DNA of 61,266 nucleotides from NCBI GenBank assembly GCA_002420005.1, contig DIHE01000098.1:1108-62373 (forward strand), given 5' to 3'. The stretch comes from Holophagales bacterium UBA5704 (GTDB lineage: Bacteria; Acidobacteriota; Thermoanaerobaculia; Multivoradales; UBA5704). The notes under the pieces were generated by a model. It searched no databases, was not told where the DNA came from, and saw only the letters and a program-made list of their open reading frames with translations. A program made the position numbers and the translations under genes. Positions 33,690 to 43,209 of the stretch are shown here, in pieces; within the stretch, counting starts at the first letter, position 1, and every line of letters starts with the position of its first letter.

Positions 33690-33805
33690 CCACCGCCGCC
33701 TGGGCGATGATGCTCGCCACCTGGGCTGTGATCATCTTTTTCACGGGAAAGTTTTTCTGGATGGTTTTGACCATCCCACCGCGGGACGAAAAGGAGCTCG
33801 AATAG
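33686..33805 (+). CDS. MetS-like small subunit of the NSS transporter
   Basis: 39 residues: one TM helix (WAMMLATWAVIIFFTGKFFW) and a short polar tail ending DEKELE. The ATG overlaps the stop of the transporter gene by the ATGA sequence, so the two are coupled. Tiny single-helix subunits of this kind (MetS) are needed by bacterial NSS transporters such as MetP. It is too short for ordinary gene finders but the coupling and the hydrophobic pattern support it. Confidence 0.8.
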   Translation: MTTAAWAMMLATWAVIIFFTGKFFWMVLTIPPRDEKELE

Positions 33806-33807
33806 TC

Positions 33808-35319
33808 ATGGCCAACCAGTTTTTCGCCAGAAAGCCGCTCGCCATGCTCCTGGAGGAGATGAAGGGCGAGAACCGGCTGCGCCGCGTGCTCGGGCCGGTG
33901 CAGCTCTCGGCCCTGGGCGTCGGCGCGATCATCGGCGCGGGCATCTTCGTCGCCACCGGCGAAGCCGCCCGCAACATCGCCGGCCCGGCCCTCATGCTCT
34001 CCTATGTGGTCGCCGGCATCACCTGCATCTTCGCGGCGCTCTGCTATGCCGAGTTCGCCTCCATGGTCCCCGTCGCCGGCTCCGCCTACACCTATGCCTA
34101 TGCCACCCTGGGCGAGCTGTTCGCCTGGATCATCGGCTGGGACCTGGTCCTGGAGTACGCGGTCGGCAGTGCCACCGTCGCCAACGGCTGGTCCGGATAC
34201 TTCCAAAGCGTCCTGGCCAAAGCGGGGCTCGAGTGGCCGACCTACCTGCGCGAGGCGCCGATCAAATACGACGCGGCGACCGGTGAGTTCATCTCGACCG
34301 GCTCGTTCGTCAACCTGACGGCGATTCTCATCACCCTCGTCGTCACGATCGTCCTCGTCAAGGGCATCTCCGAGAGCGCCACCTTCAACGCTGCGATGGT
34401 CGGCATCAAGGTGTCCGCCGTGCTCTTCGTCATCGGCGTCGGCGCGTTCTACGTCAACCCGGCCAACTGGAAGCCGTTCGCTCCGTATGGCTGGACCGGC
34501 CTGAGCTTCTTCGGCCACCACGTCGCCGGCCAGGCGGATGCGGGAGGCACTCCCCTCGGGATGCTCGCCGGCGCGGCGATCATCTTCTTCGCCTACATCG
34601 GTTTCGACTCCGTGTCGACGCACACCGAGGAGGCGAAGAACCCGCAGCGCGACGTGCCGATCGGGATCGTCGCCTCCCTGCTGATCTGCACGGTGCTCTA
34701 CATCGCGGTCGTCGCCGTCCTCACCGGCATGGTCCCCTACCAGCAGATCGACGCCGCGGCGGGCGTCAGCGACGCCTTCAAGCAGAACGGTCTCGGCGTC
34801 GCCGAAGTGATCATCGCGATCGCCGGTGTGGCCGGCATCACCTCGGTGCTCCTGGTGATGATGCTCTCCGGCCCGCGGGTGTTCCTGGCGATGGCCCGCG
34901 ACGGTCTGGTCCCCAAGGGCTTCTTCGGCGACGTCCATCCGAAGTTCCGCACGCCCTGGCGGTCGACGATCCTGATCGGCGTCTTCGTCTGCCTGATGAC
35001 CGGCTTCCTGCCGCTCGGCTTCCTGCTGCACCTGACGAACATCGGCACCTTGTTCGCGTTCGTCGTCGTCTGTGCGGCGGTCCTCATCATGCGCAAGAAG
35101 CACCCCGAAGCCGAACGGCCCTTCCGGTGTCCCTGGGTGCCGGTGGTGCCGATCCTCGGTATCGCCTGCTGCCTGATGCTGATGTTCTCGCTGCCGGCCG
35201 ACAACTGGCTGCGGCTCGCCGTCTGGCTCGGGATCGGCCTGGTCATCTACTTCCTCTATGGCCGCCACCACAGCGTGATGGCCCGCCTCGAAGCTGCCGG
35301 CGACAAGTCGAAGAAGTGA
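33808..35319 (+). CDS. APC-family cationic/neutral amino-acid permease
   Basis: 503 residues with about 12-14 TM helices. GVGAIIGAGIFVATG in TM1 is the APC substrate motif, and GFDSVSTHTEEAKNPQRDVPIGI is the conserved loop of the cationic amino-acid transporter branch. It starts two bases after the small-subunit stop, so it is expressed with the NSS system. Substrate specificity cannot be read from the sequence. Confidence 0.9.
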   Translation: MANQFFARKPLAMLLEEMKGENRLRRVLGPVQLSALGVGAIIGAGIFVATGEAARNIAGPALMLSYVVAGITCIFAALCYAEFASMVPVAGSAYTYAYATLGELFAWIIGWDLVLEYAVGSATVANGWSGYFQSVLAKAGLEWPTYLREAPIKYDAATGEFISTGSFVNLTAILITLVVTIVLVKGISESATFNAAMVGIKVSAVLFVIGVGAFYVNPANWKPFAPYGWTGLSFFGHHVAGQADAGGTPLGMLAGAAIIFFAYIGFDSVSTHTEEAKNPQRDVPIGIVASLLICTVLYIAVVAVLTGMVPYQQIDAAAGVSDAFKQNGLGVAEVIIAIAGVAGITSVLLVMMLSGPRVFLAMARDGLVPKGFFGDVHPKFRTPWRSTILIGVFVCLMTGFLPLGFLLHLTNIGTLFAFVVVCAAVLIMRKKHPEAERPFRCPWVPVVPILGIACCLMLMFSLPADNWLRLAVWLGIGLVIYFLYGRHHSVMARLEAAGDKSKK

Positions 35320-35323
35320 CCCC

Positions 35324-37048
35324 ATGCGGCCTCTCCCCTCTTCCACCGCGCGAAGGAGGGGGGAGGTGCGCCGCCTCGCGCCTCTGTGCGCTCTGCTCCT
35401 CTGTGCCTGCGCCTGTGCCTCCGTGCTCCCGCCGGCTTCGGTCGGCGGCGCACCTGCTCCGCCGGTGGTGCCGTGGAACCATGACTGGGTGCGCGGGGCG
35501 GTGTTCTACGAGGTGTTCGTGCGCAGCTTCCAGGACTCGAACGGTGACGGGATCGGCGACCTGCCGGGGCTGATCTCGCGCCTCGACGCCCTCAACGACG
35601 GAAACCCGGCGACCGAGACCGATCTCGGGGTCGATGCCCTCTGGCTGATGCCGGTGTTCAGCTCGCCCAGCTACCACGGCTATGACGTGGTGGACTACGA
35701 AACGATCGAGCCCGACTATGGAACCGCCGCGGACTTTCAGCGGCTGCTCGACGAGGCCCACCGGCGGGGGATGCGGGTGATCGTGGACCTGGTGATGAAC
35801 CACACGAGCGCGCAGCACCCGTGGTTCATCGAGTCCTCGGCCTCGCCCAGGTCGCCCTATCGCGACTGGTACGTGTGGCGCGCCGACGATCCGGGGTGGA
35901 CCCAGCCGTGGGGTGGCACGAACCGCACCTGGCACGAGAAGAACGGAGCCTTCTTCTACGGCCTCTTCTGGGGCGGCATGCCGGACCTCAACTTCAGCAC
36001 ACCGGCGGTGCGCGAAGAGATGAAGCGGATCGCCGCCGCCTGGCTCCGGCGCGGCGTGGACGGCTTCCGCCTCGACGCCACGCGCCACCTGTTCGCCAAC
36101 GGTCCCGGCGACCTGCAGAACGACCAGCCGGAAACTCACGAGTTTCTGAAGGAATTCGCCGCCCATGTGCGCGGCGTGGCCCCCGGCTCCGTGCTGGTCG
36201 GCGAGAACTGGACGACGACCCCGATCATCGCCCGCTACTACGGCGCGCCGGAGACGATCGCCGGGGGGGACGAGCTGCCGGTGAGCTTCGACTTCCCGCT
36301 GGCCACCGCGATCCTGGCCGGCGTGAAAACCGGGGAGGCGTCCGGCATCGCGGCGAAGCTCGCGGAGATCGCGGCGCTCTATCCGCAGGGAGCGCTCGAC
36401 GCCCCCTTCCTGACCAACCACGACCAGACCCGGCTCGCCACCGAGCTGAGCGGCGATCCGGTGAAGCTGCGCAGCGCCGCCGCCCTCCTCCTCACCCTGC
36501 CCGGCGCACCGTTCCTCTACTACGGCGAGGAGGTGGGCTTGCAGAACGGGGTGGGGACGAAGGACGAATTCAAGCGCACCCCCATGCCGTGGGACGCCTC
36601 CCCCGGCGGAGGCTTCACCACCGGCACCCCCTGGTTCGCCTTCGCCCCCGGGCAGGACACCGCCAACGTGGCGGCGCAGACGGGAGATCCGGCGTCCCTC
36701 CTCTCCTGGTACCGCCGGCTGATCCGGGCGCGCAAAGCGTCGGAAGCCCTGCGCACCGGCACGTTGTCCCTGCTGACGCCGGCCGGCCGGAGCACTCCGG
36801 TCCTCGCCTTCCTCCGGGAGAGCGCGAACGAGCGGGTCCTGGTGGCCCACAACCTGGCGGCCTCGGCGGTCGAGGAAGGTCCGTTCGACCTGCCGGGGAG
36901 CGCGGCCGCAGCACTCCTGGCGACCGACGGGGCACACCTGGAGCATGGGGAGGGCGGGTGGCGGCTGCGGCTGCCGGCGGGCGGGAGCGGAGTGTGGCGG
37001 CTCGACTCGTTGAAGGGGCGCGCCGCCCAAGAACCGGGCACGAAGTGA
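35324..37048 (+). CDS. GH13 alpha-amylase-type glycosidase, lipoprotein
   Basis: 574 residues. A Cys-rich signal region (LAPLCALLLCACACAS) suggests a lipoprotein. The GH13 core shows the seven family blocks: VFYEVFVRSFQDSNGDGIGD, DALWLMPVF, DLVMNHTS, then the nucleophile Asp in GVDGFRLDATRH, the acid Glu in VLVGENW and the third Asp in LTNHDQTR. The QDSNGDGIGDLPG signature and the order fit the oligo-1,6-glucosidase/neopullulanase-like group rather than classical amylases. It begins four bases after the permease gene and 22 bases before the exporter genes. It probably acts on alpha-glucans outside the cytoplasm. Confidence 0.88.
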   Translation: MRPLPSSTARRRGEVRRLAPLCALLLCACACASVLPPASVGGAPAPPVVPWNHDWVRGAVFYEVFVRSFQDSNGDGIGDLPGLISRLDALNDGNPATETDLGVDALWLMPVFSSPSYHGYDVVDYETIEPDYGTAADFQRLLDEAHRRGMRVIVDLVMNHTSAQHPWFIESSASPRSPYRDWYVWRADDPGWTQPWGGTNRTWHEKNGAFFYGLFWGGMPDLNFSTPAVREEMKRIAAAWLRRGVDGFRLDATRHLFANGPGDLQNDQPETHEFLKEFAAHVRGVAPGSVLVGENWTTTPIIARYYGAPETIAGGDELPVSFDFPLATAILAGVKTGEASGIAAKLAEIAALYPQGALDAPFLTNHDQTRLATELSGDPVKLRSAAALLLTLPGAPFLYYGEEVGLQNGVGTKDEFKRTPMPWDASPGGGFTTGTPWFAFAPGQDTANVAAQTGDPASLLSWYRRLIRARKASEALRTGTLSLLTPAGRSTPVLAFLRESANERVLVAHNLAASAVEEGPFDLPGSAAAALLATDGAHLEHGEGGWRLRLPAGGSGVWRLDSLKGRAAQEPGTK

Positions 37049-37070
37049 CAGATGCGGTAGAGTCTGCGGC

Positions 37071-37889
37071 ATGTTCCGTGTCGCCCTCCAGCTCCTGCGC
37101 TTCCGGGGCCTGCTCGCCACCCTGACCGCCCGGGAGCTCAAGGCGCGGTATCGCGGCTCGGTGCTCGGGTTTCTCTGGTCGCTGGCCAATCCGCTGCTGC
37201 TCCTGGCGGTCTACAGCTTCGTGTTCGGCGTCCTGTTCAAGCCGGCGCGGGGGCAGGGGATCGGCGACGGGCCGTATGCGCTGTTCGTGGTGAGCGGCCT
37301 GTTTCCCTGGGTGTGGCTGTCCACCTCGACTCTCGAAGGCTCGATGTCGCTGATCGCCAACTCGGGGCTGATCCGCAAGGCGGTCTTTCCGGCCGAGATC
37401 CTGCCGCTGGTGGTGGTGCTGTCGAACCTGGTCCACCTGCTCCTCGCCCTGCCGGTGATCCTGGGTGCCCTGGTGGTCAACCGGATGCTCGGCGGTGTCG
37501 GCGGGGGCGCGGTGTCGGTGCTGTTCCTGCCGCTCGTCCTCCTGTTGCAGCTCCCGCTGGTGGCCGGGCTCGCGGTGGGGACGTCGGCGCTCACCGTCCA
37601 TTTCAAGGACGTGCGCGACCTGCTCGCCAACCTGTTCACCCTGCTCTTCTTCCTCACCCCGATCCTCTACCACCTGGATTTCTTCGGCGGCGCCTTCGCC
37701 CCGATGCGCTGGGCGGTGCGGCTCAACCCGTTCACCCCGTTCACCCAGGCCTACCAGGATGTGCTGTTCTTCGGCCGCATCCCCGAGCCGTTCCTGTGGG
37801 GCCAGATGCTCCTGGTCAGCCTGGTCTTCTGGAGCCTCGGCGCCGCGCTCTTCGACCGGCTGCGCGAGACCCTGGCGGAGGCGGCGTGA
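37071..37889 (+). CDS. ABC-2 permease of polysaccharide export (Wzm-like)
   Basis: 272 residues, six TM helices. LTARELKARYRGSVLGFLWSLANPLLLL is the amphipathic N-terminal signature of O-antigen/teichoic acid exporter permeases, and LNPFTPFTQAYQDVLFFGR is the conserved C-terminal loop. It would move a lipid-linked glycan across the inner membrane with the ATPase encoded immediately downstream, whose GTG overlaps its stop. No glycan biosynthesis genes lie in the window, so the substrate is unknown. Confidence 0.9.
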   Translation: MFRVALQLLRFRGLLATLTARELKARYRGSVLGFLWSLANPLLLLAVYSFVFGVLFKPARGQGIGDGPYALFVVSGLFPWVWLSTSTLEGSMSLIANSGLIRKAVFPAEILPLVVVLSNLVHLLLALPVILGALVVNRMLGGVGGGAVSVLFLPLVLLLQLPLVAGLAVGTSALTVHFKDVRDLLANLFTLLFFLTPILYHLDFFGGAFAPMRWAVRLNPFTPFTQAYQDVLFFGRIPEPFLWGQMLLVSLVFWSLGAALFDRLRETLAEAA

Positions 37890-39214
37890 GCGCGGCGATC
37901 GACCAGGAACCGGCCATCCGCGTCGAGCAGCTCGCCAAGCTCTACCGGCGGTCGATGCCGGGAGACCGGCTGCGCACGCTCAAGAGCGTCCTGGTCTCCG
38001 GCAACCTCACCGGCAACCTGCGGCGCGAGGACTCCATCGTCGCTCTCGAAGGGGTCGACTTCACCGTGCGGCGCGGCGAGGCGTTCGGCGTCATCGGCGG
38101 CAACGGCTCGGGCAAGTCGACCCTGCTCAAGCTGATCGCCGGGATGCTCAAGCCCACCTCCGGCCGCATCGCGGTGGCCGGCCGCGTCGCCGCCCTGATC
38201 GAGCTGGGCGCCGGGTTCCATCCGGAGATTTCGGGGCGCGAGAACGTGTTCATCAACGGCGCCGTGCTCGGTCTGACCCGGAGGGAGATCGAGCGCCGCT
38301 ATGACGAGATCGTGGAGTTCTCCGGGCTCGGCGACTTCATGGAGGAGCCGGTCAAGAACTACTCCTCCGGCATGTACGTGCGGCTCGGTTTCGCGGTGGC
38401 GATCCACACCGATCCCGAGGTCCTGCTGGTCGACGAGGTCCTGGCGGTGGGCGACGAGGCGTTCTCGCACCGCTGTGTGCGGCGGATCGAGGAGTTTCTC
38501 GCCGCGGGCAAGACGATCCTGCTGGTCAGCCACTCGCTGGATCTGGTGGGTGGGGTGTGCGATCGCGTGCTCTGGCTGCAGGACGGCCGGCAACGGCTGA
38601 TCGCCGAGCCGCGGCGGGTGATCGACGCCTACCGCCAGGCGGTCGCCGAGCAGGAAGGGCGCGAGCACCAGGCCGCCAAGATCCAGCGCGACGCGGGGAT
38701 CGCCGCGGCGGAGGGAGAGGCGGCAGGGACCGCGGCGCAGGACGGCGCGACGGCGCTGCGCTGGGGCTCGCGGGAGGCGGAGATCACCGGTGTCCAGATG
38801 TTCGCCGCGGACGGCACGGAGCGGTACCATCTCGTTTCGGGCGCCGCGGTGGCCTTCGAGATCCGCGCCCGGGCCAGCCGGCCGCTCACCGATTTCGTCT
38901 TCGGCGTCGCGATCGCCACGCCGCGCGGGGTCGAGGTCTGGGGGACGAACACCGATCTGGAGGGGTATATGCCCGAGAGCTTCGAAGGAGAGGGGCGGGT
39001 GCGGCTGGCCTGTCCGGCGCTGCGCCTGGCCCCGGGCGAGTACGTGGTGGACGTCGCCGTGCATGCCCGCGACGGGGCGCCGTACGACTACCAGAAGCAG
39101 GCTCTCACGTTCACGGTGACCGCCCCCACGGGCGGCGTCGGGGTCTACTTTCCGGAGCATCGCTGGGAGCTCGCGGGCGGCATTCGCTGTACGCCGCCGG
39201 AGGAACCGGCATGA
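37886..39214 (+). CDS. ABC-transporter ATPase with C-terminal carbohydrate-binding domain (Wzt-like)
   Basis: 442 residues, GTG start overlapping the permease stop. Walker A GGNGSGKSTLLK, signature YSSGMYVRLGFA, Walker B VLLVDEVLAVGD, H-loop VSHSLD. Residues ~300-440 form a beta-sandwich (GVQMFAADGTERYHLVSG, RVRLACPALRLAPGEYVVDV) similar to the Wzt C-terminal domain that recognises the non-reducing end of the O-antigen. An Ala/Glu-rich linker separates the two parts. This identifies the pair as a Wzt/Wzm-type exporter with terminal-residue recognition. Confidence 0.9.
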   Translation: MSAAIDQEPAIRVEQLAKLYRRSMPGDRLRTLKSVLVSGNLTGNLRREDSIVALEGVDFTVRRGEAFGVIGGNGSGKSTLLKLIAGMLKPTSGRIAVAGRVAALIELGAGFHPEISGRENVFINGAVLGLTRREIERRYDEIVEFSGLGDFMEEPVKNYSSGMYVRLGFAVAIHTDPEVLLVDEVLAVGDEAFSHRCVRRIEEFLAAGKTILLVSHSLDLVGGVCDRVLWLQDGRQRLIAEPRRVIDAYRQAVAEQEGREHQAAKIQRDAGIAAAEGEAAGTAAQDGATALRWGSREAEITGVQMFAADGTERYHLVSGAAVAFEIRARASRPLTDFVFGVAIATPRGVEVWGTNTDLEGYMPESFEGEGRVRLACPALRLAPGEYVVDVAVHARDGAPYDYQKQALTFTVTAPTGGVGVYFPEHRWELAGGIRCTPPEEPA

Positions 39215-40518
39215 GCGGCGGGACGCTCCCTGAGCTGGCCCGGCGTCTCGCGGCCCTCGCCGTCTCCGCGGCCGATCCCGAGCGGCTGGTCCGCGATGCG
39301 CTGGTCCGGCGGGGGACCGCGCTGCGCGTCGACGCGGTGCTCGCGGTCGGCAAGGCGGCCACCGCGATGGCGCGGGGTGCCCGCGCGCTGCCGCCGATTC
39401 CGCTGCGCCCGCGCCGCCTGCTCGTGCGCCCCCACACCAGCGCGGTCCTCCTCGAATTGGGCTGGGAGCAGCTCACCGGCGGCCATCCGCTGCCGGATCG
39501 CCCGAGCCTCGCGGCGGGTGCGCGGCTCGACCGCTGGCTCGGCGAGGCCGAGGACGGCCAGACCCTGCTGGCGCTGATCTCCGGGGGCTCTTCCGCCTGC
39601 ATCGAGCTGCTGGCCGCGGACCTCACCCTGGACGAGCTGGTCGCCACCCAGCGGGCGCTGCTCGCCGCCGGGCTGCCGATCGGCAAGGTCAACGCCGTGC
39701 GCAAGCACCTCTCCGCCCTGAAGGGCGGGGGAGCGCTGCGCCGGACGCGCGGGCGCATCCTCGCCTTCCTGCTCTCCGACGTGCCGGACGACGATCCGTC
39801 GGTGATCGGCTCGGGCCTGTTCGCCGCCGATCCCACCACGTTTTTCGAAGCGCTCACCGCCCTGCGCCCGCTCCTGTCCCGCATCCCCGAGAAGGTCCTG
39901 CGCCTCCTGGAGGCGGGAGCCCGAGGCGAGCTGCCGGAGACCGTCAAGCCCGGCGACCCGGAGCTGGCCCGGGTGGAGACCGTCCTCCTGGGGAGTGGAC
40001 GCACGGCCCGGTCGGCGGTCGCCGCCGAGCTGCAGCGCCTGGGCTTCGCCGTCGAGGAGGGGGCTCTGGGGGGCGAGGCTGTCGAGGCCGCGGCGGATCT
40101 CGTGGCGCGCGGCCGGGCGCTCCCCGGTGAGCGGGTGGCGCTGGTGCTCTCCGGCGAGACCACCGTCACCCTGGCCGGCGGTCCGGCCGGGCGGGGAGGC
40201 CGTTGCACCGAGCTTGCCCTGGCCGCGGCGCGGGCGTTGCCCGGCGCGACGCCGGGGGTCGAAGAGGTCGTGGTGGCCCTCGCCACCGACGGCGCGGACG
40301 GCTCGTCGCGCAGCGCCGGGGGCGTCGTCGACGGCCGCACCTGGGAGGCGCTGCTGCAGAGCCGCTCCGATCCCCAGGCCGCGCTCGCACAGCACGACTC
40401 GGCGACGGCGCTGCGCGCCGTTTCCGGAGCGCTCCTGGAGACCGGCATCACCAGCACGAACGTGGGCGATCTCGCCTTCTACCTGCGCCGGCCTGCGGGA
40501 GCCGCCGGTTTGGGATAG
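39211..40518 (+). CDS. Glycerate 2-kinase, MOFRL (GckA) type
   Basis: 435 residues. DUF4147/MOFRL architecture: VLAVGKAATAMARGA, then the phosphate-binding ISGGSSACIELL, GLPIGKVNAVRKHLSALKGG, LLSDVPDDDPSVIGSGLFA and the C-terminal LATDGADGSSRSAGGVV and TNVGDLAFYL. The enzyme makes 2-phosphoglycerate from D-glycerate. The ATG overlaps the stop of the ATPase gene, but a functional link to export is not obvious. Confidence 0.9.
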   Translation: MSGGTLPELARRLAALAVSAADPERLVRDALVRRGTALRVDAVLAVGKAATAMARGARALPPIPLRPRRLLVRPHTSAVLLELGWEQLTGGHPLPDRPSLAAGARLDRWLGEAEDGQTLLALISGGSSACIELLAADLTLDELVATQRALLAAGLPIGKVNAVRKHLSALKGGGALRRTRGRILAFLLSDVPDDDPSVIGSGLFAADPTTFFEALTALRPLLSRIPEKVLRLLEAGARGELPETVKPGDPELARVETVLLGSGRTARSAVAAELQRLGFAVEEGALGGEAVEAAADLVARGRALPGERVALVLSGETTVTLAGGPAGRGGRCTELALAAARALPGATPGVEEVVVALATDGADGSSRSAGGVVDGRTWEALLQSRSDPQAALAQHDSATALRAVSGALLETGITSTNVGDLAFYLRRPAGAAGLG

Positions 40519-40553
40519 CATCCACCACAACGAACGACGGCAAGGAGATCCCG

Positions 40554-40832
40554 ATGGACGAGCCCGCCCAGGGTGTCGACGTCAAGATCAGCGACGAGGA
40601 GCTGAAGGGCCGCTACAGCAATCTCCTCCGCGTCACGCACACGCGCGAGGAGTTCATTCTCGACTTCATCAACCTGGCTCCGCCGCAGGGAATCGTCACC
40701 GCCCGCGTGGTCAGCAGCCCGGGCCACGTGAAGCGGATCATCCAGGCGCTGCAGACCAACCTGGCGCAGTACGAGAAGACCTTCGGCCCGGTTCTGGAGG
40801 CTCCCGCGCCCCCTGGCGGCGGCGTGCACTGA
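40554..40832 (+). CDS. DUF3467 family protein
   Basis: 92 residues. The motif YSNLLRVTHTREEFILDFINL followed by ARVVSSPGHVKRIIQALQTNLAQYEKTFG is that of the short DUF3467 family found widely in bacteria. There is no signal peptide or TM helix; the function is unknown. AAGGAG six bases before the ATG is a good RBS. It lies between the glycerate kinase gene and a GWxTD-like gene. Confidence 0.85.
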   Translation: MDEPAQGVDVKISDEELKGRYSNLLRVTHTREEFILDFINLAPPQGIVTARVVSSPGHVKRIIQALQTNLAQYEKTFGPVLEAPAPPGGGVH

Positions 40833-40833
40833 C

Positions 40834-41496
40834 ATGCCCGATCGAGCGCGGGGGAGAGGAGGGCACCGGCTCGCTCTGGCCGCGCTGTCTCTGCTCCCCT
40901 GGCTCGTCCTGGCCTGCCGCCCGGGTGTCATCCGCGCCACGGCGTCGGGTGCTTCGAGCCTCGCCGACGGTCCTACCCGCTGGCTGATGCTGCCGGAGGA
41001 GATCCGCCAGGCGGAGCGGCTGGAGAGCACCCGCGACGCCGTCCGCTTCGTCGAGGAGTTCTGGCGCCGCCGCGATCCTGATCCGGACGAGGCGGGCAAC
41101 TCCTTCGCGAAGGCGTTCTATGAGCGGGTGGATGCGGCGGATCGCCTCTACCCCGAGGGGGGGCAGAGGGGCAGCCTGACCGACCGCGGGCGCGCCCTGA
41201 TCCTCCTCGGGCCGCCGCCGGTGCTGCGCTACAGCCAGAAGCGTGTCCCGGCCTGGGACACCGGCAAGCCGGGCAACCGGCCGGCCACCCGCTCGCGCAC
41301 CCTCGTCCTGGAGATCTGGGGGTATCCGGTGCAGGATCTGGCGCCGCCTCTCGCCGCGCGCATCGCCGAGGAGGAGCCGGGGACGACCGAGATCGCCCTC
41401 TCGTTCGCCGTCGAGACGCGCCACACCTACCTGGTGGAGGGGCACCGTTACCTCGAGTACGCGGTGAAGACCTCCGTGCGCCCGGAGGGACGATAA
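40834..41496 (+). CDS. GWxTD-domain-like lipoprotein
   Basis: 220 residues. Signal region LALAALSLLPWLVLAC gives a lipobox (LVLAC). The rest resembles the GWxTD-domain proteins common in Acidobacteria: WLMLPEEIRQAERLESTRDAVRFVEEFWRRRDPD, then FYERVDAADRLY, GSLTDRGRALILLGPPPVL and LEIWGY. The GW-x-TD signature itself is absent here, replaced by the GSLTDRGR form. Secreted; function unknown. Confidence 0.7.
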   Translation: MPDRARGRGGHRLALAALSLLPWLVLACRPGVIRATASGASSLADGPTRWLMLPEEIRQAERLESTRDAVRFVEEFWRRRDPDPDEAGNSFAKAFYERVDAADRLYPEGGQRGSLTDRGRALILLGPPPVLRYSQKRVPAWDTGKPGNRPATRSRTLVLEIWGYPVQDLAPPLAARIAEEEPGTTEIALSFAVETRHTYLVEGHRYLEYAVKTSVRPEGR

Positions 41497-41523
41497 GATG
41501 GACGCCGTATGAAAGGAGACTCC

Positions 41524-43200
41524 ATGCAATCCAGAATGCCCGCCCTCGGCCTGGTGGCGCTCTTATCCACCGTGGCCGCCGGGGCTTCGACGGCCGCCGA
41601 GCCGGCCCACAAGGAAGCCGAGTTGAAGATCGCGCCCGACGTCGCCCAACGCCTCGCCCAGTTCTCCCCCACGGCTCTCGACGCGGACACCTCCGCCCTC
41701 TCGGAGCAGGACCACCAGGTGCTCGCCAAGCTGGTCGAGGCCTCCAAGCTGATGAACGAGATCTTCCTGCGCCAGGCCTGGGCGGGCAACGTCGCCCTGC
41801 GCGACCGCGTCGCCGGCTGGACGGAGGGCGAGAAGGGCGCCGCCCGCCAATACTTCGAGCTGATGGTCGGCCCCTGGGACCGGCAGGACGAGCGCAAACC
41901 GTTCCTCGGCGATTTCACCCATCCCCCGGGGGCGGGAGGCTATCCGGACGATCTGACCCGGGAGGAATTCGAGCGCTGGATCGCCGCCCATCCCGCCGAC
42001 GCCGAGCGCTTCCGTTCCGACCTCACGGTCATCCGCCGGCAGGGCGGGGACCTGGTGGCCATCCCCTACTCCCAGGAGTTCCGGCCCTGGCTGGAGCCCG
42101 CCGCGAAGCTGCTGCGCGAGGCCGCGGCGCTCACCGGCAACGCCTCGCTCAAAAAGTTTCTCGAGCTGCGCGCCGACGCCTTCCTGAACGACGACTACTA
42201 CGCGAGCGACTTCGCCTGGATGGACCTGGAATCGCCCGTCGAGGTGACCATCGGTCCCTATGAGACCTACGAGGACGAGCTGTTCGGCTACAAGGCCTCC
42301 TTCGAGTCCTTCGTGACGGTCAACGTCCCCAAGGAATCCGCCGCGCTGGCGCACTACAAGGGGCTCCTCCCCTGGCTGGAGCGCAACCTGCCCCTCGCCG
42401 ACGAGCACAAGAACTTCCAGCGCGGCTCGGACAGCCCGATCCGGGTGGTGGACATCGTCTACGGCGCGGGCGAGACCCGGGCCGGCGTGCAGACCGTCGC
42501 CTTCAACCTGCCCAACGACGAGCGGGTGCGCCAGGCGAAGGGCTCGAAGAAGGTGCTGCTGCGCAACGTGATGCGCGCCAAGTACGACAAGATCCTCGAA
42601 CCCATCGCCAAGGAGGTGCTGGTCCCCGAGCAGGTCGGGCTCCTCTCCTTCCAGGCGTTCTACGACGAGGTGCTCCACCACGAGCTGTCGCACGGCCTCG
42701 GCCCCGGCAAGATCAAGAAGGACGGGAAGGAGACCGAGGTCCGCCTGGAGCTCAAGGACCTCTACTCCACCCTGGAGGAGGCCAAGGCGGACGTGATGGG
42801 CGTCTACAACATCCTCGCCCTGATCGAGAAGGGCGACATGCCGAAGGAGCTGCGCCAGAATCTGGAGCCGACCTATGTCGCCGGGCTGTTCCGCTCCGCC
42901 CGCTTCGGCGTGGACGAGGCCCACGGCCAGGGCGTCGTCGCCCAGTTCAACTACCTGACGGAGAAGGGTGCCCTGGTGGTGGACGCCCAGGCCCGCTTCC
43001 GCACCGTGCCGGAGAAGTTCCCCGGCGCGCTGCGCGACCTGCTGCACGAAATGCTGATGCTCCAGGCCAACGGCGACTACGAGGGAACCAGGCGCTTCCT
43101 CGACAAGTACGGCAAGGCCTCCGACAGCCTGCGCGCCGCCATCGCCCGGCTGACCGCGGTACCGGTGGACATCCGGCCGCTGTATGCGGCGGATCGCTAG
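41524..43200 (+). CDS. M49-like dipeptidyl-peptidase III family metallopeptidase
   Basis: 558 residues. The ATG at 41524 is preferred because AAAGGAG lies seven bases upstream and it opens a signal peptide (LGLVALLSTVAAGASTAA). The zinc site reads HHELSHG: HEXXH, rather than the longer HEXXGH of classical DPP III. The second motif EEAKAD supplies the third ligand and corresponds to EEXRAE/D. Short HEXXH variants are known in some bacterial M49 members. It would release dipeptides in the periplasm. FNLPNDERVRQAKGSKKVLLRN is also conserved in the family. Confidence 0.8.
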   Translation: MQSRMPALGLVALLSTVAAGASTAAEPAHKEAELKIAPDVAQRLAQFSPTALDADTSALSEQDHQVLAKLVEASKLMNEIFLRQAWAGNVALRDRVAGWTEGEKGAARQYFELMVGPWDRQDERKPFLGDFTHPPGAGGYPDDLTREEFERWIAAHPADAERFRSDLTVIRRQGGDLVAIPYSQEFRPWLEPAAKLLREAAALTGNASLKKFLELRADAFLNDDYYASDFAWMDLESPVEVTIGPYETYEDELFGYKASFESFVTVNVPKESAALAHYKGLLPWLERNLPLADEHKNFQRGSDSPIRVVDIVYGAGETRAGVQTVAFNLPNDERVRQAKGSKKVLLRNVMRAKYDKILEPIAKEVLVPEQVGLLSFQAFYDEVLHHELSHGLGPGKIKKDGKETEVRLELKDLYSTLEEAKADVMGVYNILALIEKGDMPKELRQNLEPTYVAGLFRSARFGVDEAHGQGVVAQFNYLTEKGALVVDAQARFRTVPEKFPGALRDLLHEMLMLQANGDYEGTRRFLDKYGKASDSLRAAIARLTAVPVDIRPLYAADR

Positions 43201-43209
43201 GGTGATTCA

